64,000 bases of DNA from Mycobacterium asiaticum DSM 44297 (GCF_000613245.1 NZ_HG964937.1:1612523-1676522), one strand, 5' to 3'; shown: positions 8,823 through 18,024, counted from the stretch's first letter. Program-made: numbers and translations. The notes: generated by a model from the letters alone, not told the origin.

Positions 8823-10616
8823 GTGAGCAGAACCAGTGACAAGGGCCTGGCAACCAGTACCGACCAGGTCGATACGCTCGATCGGCAGCTGGGAGTGGAC
8901 TACGCCAGCGAGGTGCATACCGCCGAGGACGTTGTCGACGTCGAGGCGTATGGCGGCGGTTTCGATCTGACCCGGCGTGCCACCGCGCCGCGACTGCGCG
9001 TGGGCCGCGACAAGTGGTTCAACCTGCTCTGGCTGATCCCGATCGGCTTCGCGCTCTTGGTTGCCGGTGTGGCGATCGGCAAAGGCCTGCACCACATGCC
9101 CGCCGTGCAGTCATTCATCGAGCGCTATCCCGGCGTCGATCCGCACTCCAGCAGCCCCCCGGGGCGGCCCGCGTGGATCGGCTGGACACACTTCTTCAAC
9201 CTGTTCATGATGACGTTCATCATCCGTTCCGGGATTCAGATCCTGTGCGACCATCCGCGCCTGTACTTCAGCCGCAACGCCACTCCAGGCAAGGATGAGT
9301 GGCTGCGCGTTGGGCCACCGGTTCCCGACGATCCGCTGTGGACCGCCAACGCCGACACCGTCGCCCTGCCGCCGCAGTTCGGCCTGCCCGGATTCCGTCA
9401 CTCGATCGGGCTGGCCCGCTGGTGGCATCTCGGCGTCGACGTGCTGTGGATGGTCAACGGCGCGGTGTTCTACGTCCTGCTGTTCGCCACCGGGCAGTGG
9501 CGGCATCTGGTCCCGACGAGCTGGGACGTCCTCCCCAACGCCGCGTCGGTAGCTATTCAGTACCTGTCGCTGAACTGGCCGACGGACAACGGCTGGGTCG
9601 CCTACAACGACATGCAGTTGCTGGCGTACTTCACCACTGTGTTCCTCGCCGCGCCGGCCGCCATCATTACCGGGCTCGGCATGTCACCGGCGCTGTCGCA
9701 ACGGGTTCACTGGCTGAGCAAGCGGTTGAGCATCCAGCACGCGCGATCGCTGCACTTTCTGGTGCTGGTGTACTTCCTGTTCTTCATCCTCACCCACGTC
9801 ACGATGGTTTTTGCCACCGACGCCCTGCGCAACCTGAACCACATGTTCGCCGCGCGCGACGACAACAGTTGGGTCGGATTCGGCGTGTTTTGCGTCGCAA
9901 TGGTGATCGTGGCCGTCGGCTGGGTGGCCGCGACCCCGTTCACGATCAAGCATCCGCGGGTGGTGCAGCGGGTGGGTTACGCGCTGGTCGGTCCCTTCCA
10001 GCGGGCCCTGGAACGCCTCAACCCCAAGCCCGGCGCCTTCACCGAGAAGGACATCTCGCCCTACCACTGGCGCAACGGCCGTCTCCCCGAGACCGTCGAA
10101 TACAAAGAGCTGGAGAAGAACGACTTCGTGGACTGGCGGCTGCGGGTCTACGGCCTGGTGGAGAACCCGACGGCGTTCTCGCTGGAAGATTTGCGGGCAC
10201 TGCCCTATCACGACCAGATCACCCAGCACTTCTGCATTCAGGCCTGGTCGGGCGTCGCCAAGTGGGGTGGTGTGTCGATGCAGACGATCATGGACATCGT
10301 CAAACCATTACCCGAGGCAAAGTGGGTGGTTTTTTATTCGATGGGACTGGGCGCAACGGGCGGAATTTATTACAACGCGCACCCGATCGAGCAAATGACG
10401 CACCACATGAGCATGCTTGCTTACGACATGAACGGTGAGCCACTGCCCTATCTGCACGGCAAACCGCTGCGGCTGCGCAACGAATTACAGCACGGCTTCA
10501 AGCAGGTGAAGTGGATCAAGGGCATCGAGTTCGTGGCGCATTACAAAGAAATCGGCAGCGGCTACGGAGGGTACAGCGAAGACCACAAGTTTTTCGGACG
10601 GCATCAGACGATCTAG
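8823..10616 (+). CDS. Membrane cytochrome b/molybdopterin (sulfite oxidase-type) oxidoreductase fusion
   Basis: About 597 residues. The first two thirds hold six hydrophobic segments (for example FNLLWLIPIGFALLVAG, LLAYFTTVFLAAPAAI and HFLVLVYFLFFILTHV) with several histidines, as in cytochrome b561-type haem carriers. From about residue 410 there is a sulfite-oxidase/YedY-like molybdopterin domain. The Mo-ligand cysteine is expected at C471 in HFCIQAWSGVAKWGG. A single chain can therefore pass electrons from Mo to the quinone pool. Substrate unknown. No Tat signal is seen, so the orientation of the Mo domain is uncertain. GTG 8823 is chosen; TTG 8814 is an alternative and neither has a clear ribosome site. 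Confidence 0.82.
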   Translation: MSRTSDKGLATSTDQVDTLDRQLGVDYASEVHTAEDVVDVEAYGGGFDLTRRATAPRLRVGRDKWFNLLWLIPIGFALLVAGVAIGKGLHHMPAVQSFIERYPGVDPHSSSPPGRPAWIGWTHFFNLFMMTFIIRSGIQILCDHPRLYFSRNATPGKDEWLRVGPPVPDDPLWTANADTVALPPQFGLPGFRHSIGLARWWHLGVDVLWMVNGAVFYVLLFATGQWRHLVPTSWDVLPNAASVAIQYLSLNWPTDNGWVAYNDMQLLAYFTTVFLAAPAAIITGLGMSPALSQRVHWLSKRLSIQHARSLHFLVLVYFLFFILTHVTMVFATDALRNLNHMFAARDDNSWVGFGVFCVAMVIVAVGWVAATPFTIKHPRVVQRVGYALVGPFQRALERLNPKPGAFTEKDISPYHWRNGRLPETVEYKELEKNDFVDWRLRVYGLVENPTAFSLEDLRALPYHDQITQHFCIQAWSGVAKWGGVSMQTIMDIVKPLPEAKWVVFYSMGLGATGGIYYNAHPIEQMTHHMSMLAYDMNGEPLPYLHGKPLRLRNELQHGFKQVKWIKGIEFVAHYKEIGSGYGGYSEDHKFFGRHQTI

Positions 10617-10626
10617 TGCCGGCTGG

Positions 10627-11190
10627 TCAGCCCCCGGGCCAGGCGCTGTCGACCTGGGTGGCTATGTCGATGACCTGAGCGGCCTGCGATTGGGGCGAGT
10701 CGATCTCTTCCTTGACGTACTGGGCGATGAACCGCCGGATCTCCCCGTCCACGCCGGCCAGAATGCGCAATACTTCGCCGCGAATGGACTTCGAGGACAC
10801 GTTGACGGTGATGTCGGAGGGCCGTGGCTTGGAGACATCGACGATCAGGAGCAGCGGCTCGGCCGCGCGTGCGGTCGCCCGCAGCGCGATGTCACCGGAG
10901 ACCAGGAATCTCTGCTTGTCGAGCCGCAGGTCCAGCAGCAAGTCGATGGACAGCGGAATGTGGATGACGAAAGTGATCAGGTCACCGAGCTTGCGGGTCA
11001 CCCGCGGCTCCTGAATCTTGACCTTCGCGCTGACCTTGGCGATGCCACCGGGCCCCTGTGCGATCGGTTCCATAGCGAATTCGCTGCCGGCGATGTCAGC
11101 CAACGCCGCGGCGACCCGGTCCGGCGTGACGGCAACTTCGAAAAATCGGCGGCCGAACTCTTCGTAGCTGAGGAAGTCGTAATTTTCCAT
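10627..11190 (-). CDS. Conserved mycobacterial hypothetical protein
   Basis: 187 residues starting MENYDFLSYEEFGRRFFE. It has an alternating strand pattern with buried hydrophobic positions (LITFVIHIPLSIDLLLDLRL) and an acidic, Gln-rich C-terminus. No signal peptide or membrane helix. The overall layout suggests a lipid-binding beta-sheet fold, but I do not recognise the family firmly. ATG 11190 is chosen; an in-frame ATG at 11208 would add six residues. The open frame extends much further upstream to 12345, but that part is a shadow of the DUF4407 gene on the other strand. Confidence 0.7.
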   Translation of the reverse strand: MENYDFLSYEEFGRRFFEVAVTPDRVAAALADIAGSEFAMEPIAQGPGGIAKVSAKVKIQEPRVTRKLGDLITFVIHIPLSIDLLLDLRLDKQRFLVSGDIALRATARAAEPLLLIVDVSKPRPSDITVNVSSKSIRGEVLRILAGVDGEIRRFIAQYVKEEIDSPQSQAAQVIDIATQVDSAWPGG

Positions 11191-11404
11191 AGAGTCATAC
11201 CGTCTCATGCCGCCCGCGCTAACGGTCGCTGATCCGCTCGCGTCGCGGCAAGAGAGGCCCACAATGGTGGCTGGGATCGGGGTCCAAACGGGGTCAGAAC
11301 GGGCGCCGACGACTTTGTGAACAACGCCACAAGCGGTCGCCTGGATTCGGTGTGTCGGGCGGCGGCCTGCCACGCTGGAAGGCAATTGGAGGTGATTCAC
11401 TCTC

Positions 11405-13195
11405 ATGCGCGCGCACGAAACACTGGAGCGGCGCTCGATGATCTCGCCTGCGGTGGTGGTGCTGGGGGCCGTGCTGGCCTGGCTGGTAGCCGCCCTGGCC
11501 GTCAACTCGTCGGTCGGGGCAACCGTGCCGATCTGGGCAGTCATCGGGCTGACGCTGGTTTTCGGTCTGCTGGTCGGTGCGGTTACCCGCGGAATCGCGG
11601 CTGGCCCCGGTTCGGGACCGGGTGGCACCGCGGGGCGCGCTGCTGTCGCCGTTGCCGTCGGTGTGCTGGTGGGCGAGCTCGCGGCCCTGGTCATATTCTC
11701 CGGGGCGATCAACCACCGGCTCGGCGAACGCGCCCTGCGTGAACCGGGACCGGCGGTCGCCCAGGCCGACATCGCCCTGCGCCAGTCCAAGGCGGCCCGC
11801 ACAGCGCTGGACAACTCGGTAGAGCAGGCGCGCGCGCAGTTAGACGCCGCCCTGGTGGTGGCGCGTTGCGAATACAACCCGTCGCCCGCGTGTCCGCAGA
11901 CCCGCATCACCGGTGTTCCAGGCCGCGGGCCGGAGACCCGGACGGCGAACGAGTTGCTCGCCGACGCGCAGCGGGAGCTGGGCAACGCGCTCGTCGCCCG
12001 CGACCGACAGGCGCCCGAACTGGACGCCGCGGTGTCACGCGACGAGCGGGCGCTGGCCACCGCGCAACACGCCGCCGTCGCCGATGCCGGACACGGCCTG
12101 GGCGCGAGGTGGGTCGCGATGAACGGAATCACGCTCGCCACCCCGGGTGCGCTGATGTTGCGGGTCATGACGGTCGCGTTCTTCGCGCTGCTGTATCTGC
12201 TGCCGTTGATTCTGCGCAGGTGGCGGGGTGAGACCACACACGATCGGCACGAGACGGCTCGTGCCGACCGCGAACGTGCCGAACTGGAAGCCGATACCGC
12301 GATCGCGATCAAGCGGGCCGAGGTCCGCCGGGCCGCCGAAATCATGTGGGCCGAGCATCAACTCACCCAGACCCGCCTTGCCATCGAAGCCCAGGCCGAG
12401 ATCGACCGGGAGCAGCAACGCCGTCGAGTGGTCGAGGCCCTCGACGCGCCGGTGCGCGCCGCGTCGGAGCGCAGCTTCGAGCCGGCGCTGGAGCCGGCCG
12501 TCCAGCCCGAGGAGGAAGACATGTACTTGCCGATCGCCGCCGAAGCCGAGGCGGCCAGCCGCGCCGTCGCCGAATTGCCTGCCGCAGAGCGGGATAGGAG
12601 TTCCGCCACCGAGGCTCCCCGGCACCTGCCGGCTCCCGCCGAGCCGGCCGCCGCGGCCGTCGAGCACTACGAGGAACCCCAGCAGAGTGAGGAACGCGCC
12701 CCGATGATCCCGTCGATTCCGGACGCCACCAAAGCAGCGGCCCGGTGGATCCGCCCGCTCGTACCGCCCTTCGTCGCGCGCGTCATCGATAACACGACTC
12801 AGCCATGGCGCAGCGCGCGGCAGGTTTTCGAGGAAGTCGAGGAGATCGCGTTCTCGCTCAAGCGCACCCGCAAGGTGACGGTGGGTTCGGAGAGCTCGGA
12901 CGGCGGCAGTCGACAACAGGCCGCGCAACCGGTGCACGAGGAAGCTGCCACGTCTGTCGGCGCCCATCGCATCGACTCGGCACGGGGGCATGCCGCGCAA
13001 CCGCATCACCCGGCGGACTACCGGCAGGTCGGCGACTACCCGCAACAGCAGTCGCTGGGTCACGTGCCGCCGCAGGATCTGGCCGGCCTGTCGGTCGGGT
13101 CCCAGCACGACGACCGGCGCGAGCTGGCGGGCCGGGAGGGACCGCGCGAGCTGCGGCCGCCCGAGGGGCCGCGTGAGCTGCCTCCTGGCCGATAA
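11405..13195 (+). CDS. DUF4407 family membrane protein (Rv1779c-like)
   Basis: 596 residues. Three N-terminal membrane helices (residues about 14-33, 39-58 and 75-92) are followed by a soluble region with a Cys pair (RCEYNPSPACPQ). A fourth helix lies near 255-275 (VMTVAFFALLYLLPLIL). Then comes a long charged helix rich in Arg/Glu/Ala, probably coiled coil, and a low-complexity tail ending in repeated GPREL motifs. GGAGGTG at 11388-11394 supports ATG 11405. It corresponds in length, layout and neighbourhood to Rv1779c of M. tuberculosis. Function unknown; the coiled-coil cytoplasmic part suggests a structural or scaffold role. Confidence 0.82.
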   Translation: MRAHETLERRSMISPAVVVLGAVLAWLVAALAVNSSVGATVPIWAVIGLTLVFGLLVGAVTRGIAAGPGSGPGGTAGRAAVAVAVGVLVGELAALVIFSGAINHRLGERALREPGPAVAQADIALRQSKAARTALDNSVEQARAQLDAALVVARCEYNPSPACPQTRITGVPGRGPETRTANELLADAQRELGNALVARDRQAPELDAAVSRDERALATAQHAAVADAGHGLGARWVAMNGITLATPGALMLRVMTVAFFALLYLLPLILRRWRGETTHDRHETARADRERAELEADTAIAIKRAEVRRAAEIMWAEHQLTQTRLAIEAQAEIDREQQRRRVVEALDAPVRAASERSFEPALEPAVQPEEEDMYLPIAAEAEAASRAVAELPAAERDRSSATEAPRHLPAPAEPAAAAVEHYEEPQQSEERAPMIPSIPDATKAAARWIRPLVPPFVARVIDNTTQPWRSARQVFEEVEEIAFSLKRTRKVTVGSESSDGGSRQQAAQPVHEEAATSVGAHRIDSARGHAAQPHHPADYRQVGDYPQQQSLGHVPPQDLAGLSVGSQHDDRRELAGREGPRELRPPEGPRELPPGR

Positions 13196-13363
13196 CGCGG
13201 AGCAGTATTATCGGGCCGACAGGGTCAGACTCGGTCCAAGAGTCGAGGTCGGCGGCGACTCGCAATCGCATACGGAACAGGACGTGGATCTCGTGACGGC
13301 AGCAGTCGTAGGGCACCAACTCACGGTGAGACCGGCAGTGTCGACCGATACGCTGACCGCCGC

Positions 13364-13810
13364 ATGAAAGTCAGCCTTTTCCTCGCGGACGCCGCCCAGG
13401 CCGATGCGCAGTCCGGCAAGGTACACACCCTGGGCCTCGGCTGGCGCCAGTGTCAAACACCCACGCCGCCTTTCGCTTTGGTGATGTTCTTGGACATCGA
13501 TTGGGACGAGACGAATAAGCAGCACAAGCTCACCTGCCAGTTGCTCGATACCGACGGCCAATCGGTGACGGTGCCGGGGCCGCAGGGTCCGCAGCGCATC
13601 CTGTTCGAAGCGGCGGCGGAGGCGGGCCGCCTCCCGGGCGCCATCCACGGCACCGCGGTCCGGATGCCCCTGACCCTCAACATCCCCGGCGGCATCCCGC
13701 TCGAACCCGGGATCTACGAGTGGCGAGTCGAGGTGGAAGGTTTCGAACAGGCCACCGCTGTCGAGGCCTTCATCGTGTCGATGGGTGCTCTGCCGCCCAC
13801 TCCGGTCTGA
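13364..13810 (+). CDS. DUF6941-type conserved protein (Rv1778c-like)
   Basis: 148-residue cytoplasmic beta-rich protein starting MKVSLFLADAAQADAQSGKV. It has the recognisable core DIDWDETNKQHKLTCQLLDTD and ends in a strand reading PGIYEWRVEVEGFEQATAVEAF. This pattern occurs in small proteins of unknown function, often annotated DUF6941. Its place between the DUF4407 gene and cyp144 matches Rv1778c in M. tuberculosis. No catalytic motif is visible. The start ATG 13364 is the first in the frame that keeps the conserved N-terminal strand. Confidence 0.75.
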   Translation: MKVSLFLADAAQADAQSGKVHTLGLGWRQCQTPTPPFALVMFLDIDWDETNKQHKLTCQLLDTDGQSVTVPGPQGPQRILFEAAAEAGRLPGAIHGTAVRMPLTLNIPGGIPLEPGIYEWRVEVEGFEQATAVEAFIVSMGALPPTPV

Positions 13811-13836
13811 TGACCGGCGCTGCAACGGCTTTCGGC

Positions 13837-15051
13837 TCAGGAGACGCTTAGTTCGAGGCGTTCCAGGCGCCGCACCAGGATGCTGGGCACCCAGCGACCC
13901 ACGTCGACCGCCCGGATCGACGAGCTGCGGTCCAGCAACAGCCGCAACACGATGCGTGCCTCCAGCCGGGCCAGCGCCGCACCCACGCAAAAATGCGCTC
14001 CCCTACCGAAACTCAGGTGATTCCTGCCTTCGGCGCGGTCGAGCTGGAACTGACCGGGTGCCTTGAAGCGGTCCGGATCCCGATTGGCCGCCCCCCATAG
14101 CAGCACCAGTCGTGAGCCGGCGGCGAGGTTCATGCCCGCCAGAGTGGTGTCGCGCAGGACGTGTCGGTAGTGGCCGCGGAACGGTGGTTCGAAGCGCAGC
14201 GTCTCTTCGATGAATGCCCCGAGTAACGCCGGTTGCTGGCGCAGCCGGTCGGCGATGTCGGCCCGGTCGGCCAGGATCGCGGCGGCACTGCCGAGTAGCG
14301 ACGCAGTGGATTCGCCCCCGGCGGCGAACAACGTGATCATCATGACCTGCGCGGTGACGGTGTCCAGTTCACCGGCGGCGCAAGCGCTTGCCAACTCGCC
14401 GAGCAGGTTGTCCTGCGGGTCGCTGGCTGCCCGGGCGAACTGGTCGCTGATGTATTTGCTGAGCTCCATCACCGAAACTCCCGCAGCGGCAAGCTGTTCT
14501 GGCTCCGCCAGTCCTTCGAGCAGTTGGGTCGCCGCGTACCCCCAACGCACCAACTGGTCCACGTCCGCCTCGGGCAGGCCGATCAGCTCCGCCACCACCA
14601 TCATGGGCAGCCGGTTGGCGACGGCGCCCATCCACTCGATGCGCCCGTCGCTCAGCGCGTCCTGCCATAACCGTTCGGCGGTCTGGGTCACGAAGCGTTC
14701 CAAGGCTGCGACGCGCTTAGCGGCCAGATAACGCACCAGCAGCTTGCGGTGCAGGGCGTGGCCGGGATCGTCGGCGGTGGCCAGCACGTGGGTCGGTCCG
14801 CCGAGCCCATCCATCTCGAAGGGCACGACGGTGCCCTGCGGGGTGTAAAGCATCGTCGCGGTCAGGTTTGAGGAGAAGTCCTCTGTCCGCGAGATCGCCT
14901 CAGTGACGGTGTCCCAGCCGCAAACGGCGTAGAACCCGGACTCGCCGATCCGGTGCACCGGTCCCCTGCCGCGCATGCGCTCGTAGAGCGGATAGGGGTC
15001 CTGGATGGACCCGTCGTCGAACAACTCGACGGGGTCGTGAAGGACGGTCAT
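13837..15051 (-). CDS. cyp144: Cytochrome P450 CYP144 (short N-terminal form)
   Basis: 404 residues. The haem-thiolate loop is FGRGAHFCVGAALARLEA, the I-helix is TLFAAGGESTASLLG and the K-helix ExxR is EETLRFEP. It matches M. tuberculosis CYP144A1 (434 residues) along its whole length from DGSIQDPYPLYERMR onward but lacks the first 30 or so residues. An in-frame TGA sits two codons upstream of ATG 15051, so no longer form is possible. Substrate unknown; the M. tuberculosis enzyme binds azoles. It is divergent from a TetR gene, its likely regulator, across a region with repeated TGAGA/TCTCA half-sites. No ferredoxin is adjacent. Confidence 0.93.
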   Translation of the reverse strand: MTVLHDPVELFDDGSIQDPYPLYERMRGRGPVHRIGESGFYAVCGWDTVTEAISRTEDFSSNLTATMLYTPQGTVVPFEMDGLGGPTHVLATADDPGHALHRKLLVRYLAAKRVAALERFVTQTAERLWQDALSDGRIEWMGAVANRLPMMVVAELIGLPEADVDQLVRWGYAATQLLEGLAEPEQLAAAGVSVMELSKYISDQFARAASDPQDNLLGELASACAAGELDTVTAQVMMITLFAAGGESTASLLGSAAAILADRADIADRLRQQPALLGAFIEETLRFEPPFRGHYRHVLRDTTLAGMNLAAGSRLVLLWGAANRDPDRFKAPGQFQLDRAEGRNHLSFGRGAHFCVGAALARLEARIVLRLLLDRSSSIRAVDVGRWVPSILVRRLERLELSVS

Positions 15052-15148
15052 GGCTCAAGGTTGAGTGCCGGAAATCCGCAGGTCAACGGGTCAGGCAAAA
15101 GTCCATGCAAAGTCGATACGCTGCGCCCGGAAGGTGAGCCGACTGATT

Positions 15149-15215
15149 TCTCATCCGATCGGCGGGACGTGCGGTTATGCTGAGATACCTTCACTACTTC
15201 GTCTCAGTTGTGAGA
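15149..15215. promoter_or_regulatory. Candidate TetR operator half-sites between cyp144 and its TetR gene
   Basis: TCTCA at 15149-15153, TGAGA at 15181-15185, and a dyad TCTCA-GTTG-TGAGA at 15202-15215. These inverted copies lie between two divergent genes, where a TetR dimer would be expected to act. Short half-sites of this length can also occur by chance. Confidence 0.35.
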
Positions 15216-15245
15216 ATTGATGCTACTCGGATCTCGATGGTGCGG

Positions 15246-15803
15246 ATGAGCAAGGGCGATTGGCTGGTCGGCGGTGATCGCCGTGCTCGCGCCGCAGAAC
15301 GCATCTACGACGCGGCCGTCGACCTGGTGGCACGCGAGGGCCTGGAGGCGCTGGACGTCGACCGGTTGGCGGCACAGGTGCACTGCTCACGGGCCACGGT
15401 TTACCGCTACGCGGGCGGCAAGGCCGAGATTCGTGACGCTGTGCTGACCCGGGCGGCCGCCGACATCATCGAGACGGTTCGTTCGGCAGTCGGCGCACTG
15501 ACCGGCCCGGACCGGGTGGTCACGGCGATCACCCTGGCGCTCAAGCGTATTCGGGCCGATCCGTTGAGCCGGCTGCTGATCGGTTCGGGGCGCGGCGCCG
15601 ATGCCGTGTCGGCGCTCACCGCATCGCCGTTACTGAGCCGCTTCGCCGGTGAACTCGCCGGATTGGCCGCCGACGACCAGCGCGCAGCCCAGTGGGTGGT
15701 GCGCGTCGTGCTTGCCCTGCTGTATTGGCCGGTCGAGAACGAGCTGATGGAACGAGACCTCGTCCAACGGTTCGTCGCTCCGGCGTTCGCCGAAAGCCGT
15801 TGA
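15246..15803 (+). CDS. TetR family regulator (Rv1776c-like)
   Basis: 185 residues. The N-terminal helix-turn-helix is clear (DRLAAQVHCSRATVYRYAGGK), followed by an all-helical ligand-binding domain. The start DWLVGGDRRARAAERIYDAA matches Rv1776c. I chose ATG 15246 by that match; the frame is open back to 15177, and ATG 15237 is another option. It is divergent from cyp144 and probably represses it and itself. The stop is 5 bp from the end of the convergent PhlG-like gene, so there is no room for a separate terminator. Confidence 0.88.
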   Translation: MSKGDWLVGGDRRARAAERIYDAAVDLVAREGLEALDVDRLAAQVHCSRATVYRYAGGKAEIRDAVLTRAAADIIETVRSAVGALTGPDRVVTAITLALKRIRADPLSRLLIGSGRGADAVSALTASPLLSRFAGELAGLAADDQRAAQWVVRVVLALLYWPVENELMERDLVQRFVAPAFAESR

Positions 15804-15808
15804 GCTGA

Positions 15809-16618
15809 CTACTCGTTGCCGAACTTCTCGTACAGCTCCGGCAGGAAGCCGGCCAGGTGGTTCATCTCCTGCGCGCAGTGCACCAACAGATTCCGGGCGC
15901 TGGACTCCGCGTTGCCCAGCATCCGGGCTGCGATCGGACGCACCGCCTTCGATGCCACGCCGGGCGCTTTTCGAACCGCAATGTGCGAGCCGCCCATCCA
16001 GAACCGTGACCGCATCTCCGACCCGCTCGGCGTCGAACGGACGTGATGGATGAACCAACCGACATCCACGGGCGCGTCGCCGGAGCCCAGCCGCGCACAG
16101 ATGGCGATCGCGTCGTCGGAGTCGGGGGGCAGTCCCATGGTGGCGGGTTCGACGAATTGGATTGCGCCACTCAGCATTGCGGAGCCGATGTACTCGTTGA
16201 TCATCGACCAGCGGCCGATGTAGCGTTGCGCGCCGCTCCGGCCTGCGTCATCCCCATCCTTCCAGGCCGCGGACAGGTGGGCGCGTGGATGCCACAACTT
16301 GTAGCGACGGCTGTCACTGCCGTGCCAGCCGAACCACCACGACCACATCGGCGGTGTCACGCCGGGCATGTCCGTACGGACTGAAACCTGGTAGCCGCCA
16401 TCGGCAAGAACCCCGAACCCGTTCTCCGTCCACTGGTAGCCCTCGTCGGCCACCCGGGCCGCGTCGGCGAAGGCCAGCAGCGTCTGCTCGGCCTGGGTGC
16501 CGTGTTCCAGTGCCTCCACGACATGCCCTGGCAGCGCCGCCATTTCGGGTTTGAAGTATTTGCCCCACGGCGTGTCTGCGTCGTCGCCGCGGTAACCGAG
16601 GTAGAGGTCAGTGGTCAT
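15809..16618 (-). CDS. PhlG/phloretin-hydrolase-like C-C hydrolase (Rv1775-like)
   Basis: 269 residues. The motif WWFGWHGSDSRRYKLWHPRAH followed by a conserved INEYIG and a C-terminal HCAQEMNHLAGFLPELY matches the 2,4-diacetylphloroglucinol hydrolase family. In that family two His and two Glu bind zinc and the enzyme removes an acyl group from a phenolic ring by C-C hydrolysis. All four likely ligands (H in the HPRAH region, E in INEYIG, H and E in HCAQE) are present. The real substrate is unknown. The start ATG 16618 shares one base with the stop of the upstream flavoenzyme gene, so the two are translated together. The frame stays open far upstream, but only as a shadow. Confidence 0.78.
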   Translation of the reverse strand: MTTDLYLGYRGDDADTPWGKYFKPEMAALPGHVVEALEHGTQAEQTLLAFADAARVADEGYQWTENGFGVLADGGYQVSVRTDMPGVTPPMWSWWFGWHGSDSRRYKLWHPRAHLSAAWKDGDDAGRSGAQRYIGRWSMINEYIGSAMLSGAIQFVEPATMGLPPDSDDAIAICARLGSGDAPVDVGWFIHHVRSTPSGSEMRSRFWMGGSHIAVRKAPGVASKAVRPIAARMLGNAESSARNLLVHCAQEMNHLAGFLPELYEKFGNE

Positions 16619-17958
16619 CAGAGCCTTCCCATCCAGCTGTTGAAGAGACCGTCGGGGTCGTATTCGGCGCGAACCCGGTCCAGCTTGGCCATGGCCGCAT
16701 CGCTGGCGAACCGCGCCGGGCGCTGGCCGAGGTTCTCGTCGGCAAGTTGGATACCGGTGGCCAGATGGGACATGGCAGCCATGTTCGACCGTGCCCAATC
16801 GCCGTACTTGGCATCGTCGGCGGGGTCTTTCCACGCCCCGTACAGCGCCAGATAAACCTCGTCTTCGATGCTGTACGCCATATCGGGGCGCTGCGGTGAC
16901 GGCCCCCAGTTGAGCCACAGGAAGTGCGACGGGTGATCCGGGATCGTGTCGATGATGTTGCGGATGCCGGGCAGCAGGTCCTCCGCCGACGCCGAGGTCC
17001 ACATGTTGTCGGCGGTGTAGCGGTACTCCTCCAAGTAGTTGCTCATCACGGCGGTGTACCAGGTGGGCATGTCGGTAGGCATGTAGGGAACCGAGACGAG
17101 TGCCTTGTCCAGCACCGGGACAGTGCCGAAGATTGCCAGGGCCTGCTCGGCTTCCTTCTCGGAGTCGGCGAAAGCCGGTGAGGCGAAGGTGATCGACGGG
17201 GTCTCGATGCCCATGCTGGGCACGCTTCGGCCCGCCACGATCTGCATCTCCACGCGGCGGTCCACCTCGGCGCTGACGTTGCGGGCCCAGGTGTAGATCT
17301 CGTCGGCATAGTCGATCGGGTAGACGTACACGCTGGTGCCGCAGGCTCCCGGCCGCGGATACAGCTTGAGATAGAAGGAGGTGACCACCGCAAAGAATCC
17401 CGGTCCGGAACCTCTTGCCGCCCAATATAAGTCGGGGTGATTGTCCGCGTCGCAGTGGATCTGCTCGCCGTCGGCGGTGACCACATCGAGGCCGATGACG
17501 TTCTCGCACGCCAGGCCCTGGACACGGCTGTTCCAGCCGTACCCGCCCTGCAGCAGGTAGCCGCCGACGCAGACCCCTTTGCAATGACCGGCCGGAAAGA
17601 ACAGATTCTGCGCCTCGAGCTCGCCCATCAAGATGCTGCCGCCCTTCCCCGGACCGACCACCGCGATGCCTTTCTCGGCGTCGATCCGGGCGTGATCGAT
17701 GCGGTGCATGTCGAGCAACAGGGCGCCGTCGCGCAAATGGTTTGCCGCCCAGCTGTGTCCGCCCGATCGGATGCTCACGCTGAGCTTGTTGGCTTTCGCG
17801 TAACGGAGGGCGGCGACGACGTCGTCGGTATCGGCGGCTTGAACGATCACCTCTGGGTAGCGCTCGGGAACACGCTGGTTCCACACCGTGCCGCGGCGCA
17901 CTTCCTCATAACCGTCGTCGCTGCGAAAGAAATGCCGCCCCGCCGGCAGATCAGTCAT
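16618..17958 (-). CDS. Berberine-bridge-type FAD oxidase (Rv1774-like)
   Basis: 446 residues, VAO-fold FAD-binding oxidoreductase with a C-terminal BBE segment (GLFNSWMGRL end region). RSGGHSW carries the His expected to bind FAD covalently. GHCKGVCVGGYLLQGGYGW carries a Cys at the second attachment position, so FAD is probably bicovalently bound as in oligosaccharide or phenolic oxidases. The ATG 17958 is preceded by AAAGGAGG. It is the first gene of a two-gene operon with the PhlG-like hydrolase and is divergent from an IclR gene across a perfect dyad. An oxidase followed by a C-C hydrolase suggests a short pathway on a phenolic or diketone substrate (inference). Confidence 0.87.
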   Translation of the reverse strand: MTDLPAGRHFFRSDDGYEEVRRGTVWNQRVPERYPEVIVQAADTDDVVAALRYAKANKLSVSIRSGGHSWAANHLRDGALLLDMHRIDHARIDAEKGIAVVGPGKGGSILMGELEAQNLFFPAGHCKGVCVGGYLLQGGYGWNSRVQGLACENVIGLDVVTADGEQIHCDADNHPDLYWAARGSGPGFFAVVTSFYLKLYPRPGACGTSVYVYPIDYADEIYTWARNVSAEVDRRVEMQIVAGRSVPSMGIETPSITFASPAFADSEKEAEQALAIFGTVPVLDKALVSVPYMPTDMPTWYTAVMSNYLEEYRYTADNMWTSASAEDLLPGIRNIIDTIPDHPSHFLWLNWGPSPQRPDMAYSIEDEVYLALYGAWKDPADDAKYGDWARSNMAAMSHLATGIQLADENLGQRPARFASDAAMAKLDRVRAEYDPDGLFNSWMGRL

Positions 17959-17981
17959 CTACGCCTCCTTTGATTCATTAT

Positions 17982-18000
17982 GCGGTCCCTTTCGGACCGC
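17982..18000. promoter_or_regulatory. Perfect dyad, probable IclR operator
   Basis: GCGGTCC (17982-17988) and GGACCGC (17994-18000) form a perfect 7-bp inverted repeat with a 5-base spacer. It lies 24 bp from the flavoenzyme start and 25 bp from the IclR start, centred between the divergent genes. It is the obvious binding site for the IclR protein. Confidence 0.65.
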
Positions 18001-18024
18001 GATGCGGAACACTATATTGGATAC

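Noticed and set aside
10627..12345. A 572-codon minus-strand frame
   Set aside because: Only the part from 11190 is protein-like; upstream it is Ser/Arg-rich antisense to the DUF4407 gene.
15809..17884. A 691-codon frame spanning the flavoenzyme and hydrolase genes
   Set aside because: Only its last 269 codons from ATG 16618 are the PhlG-like protein; the rest is out of frame with the conserved flavoenzyme sequence.
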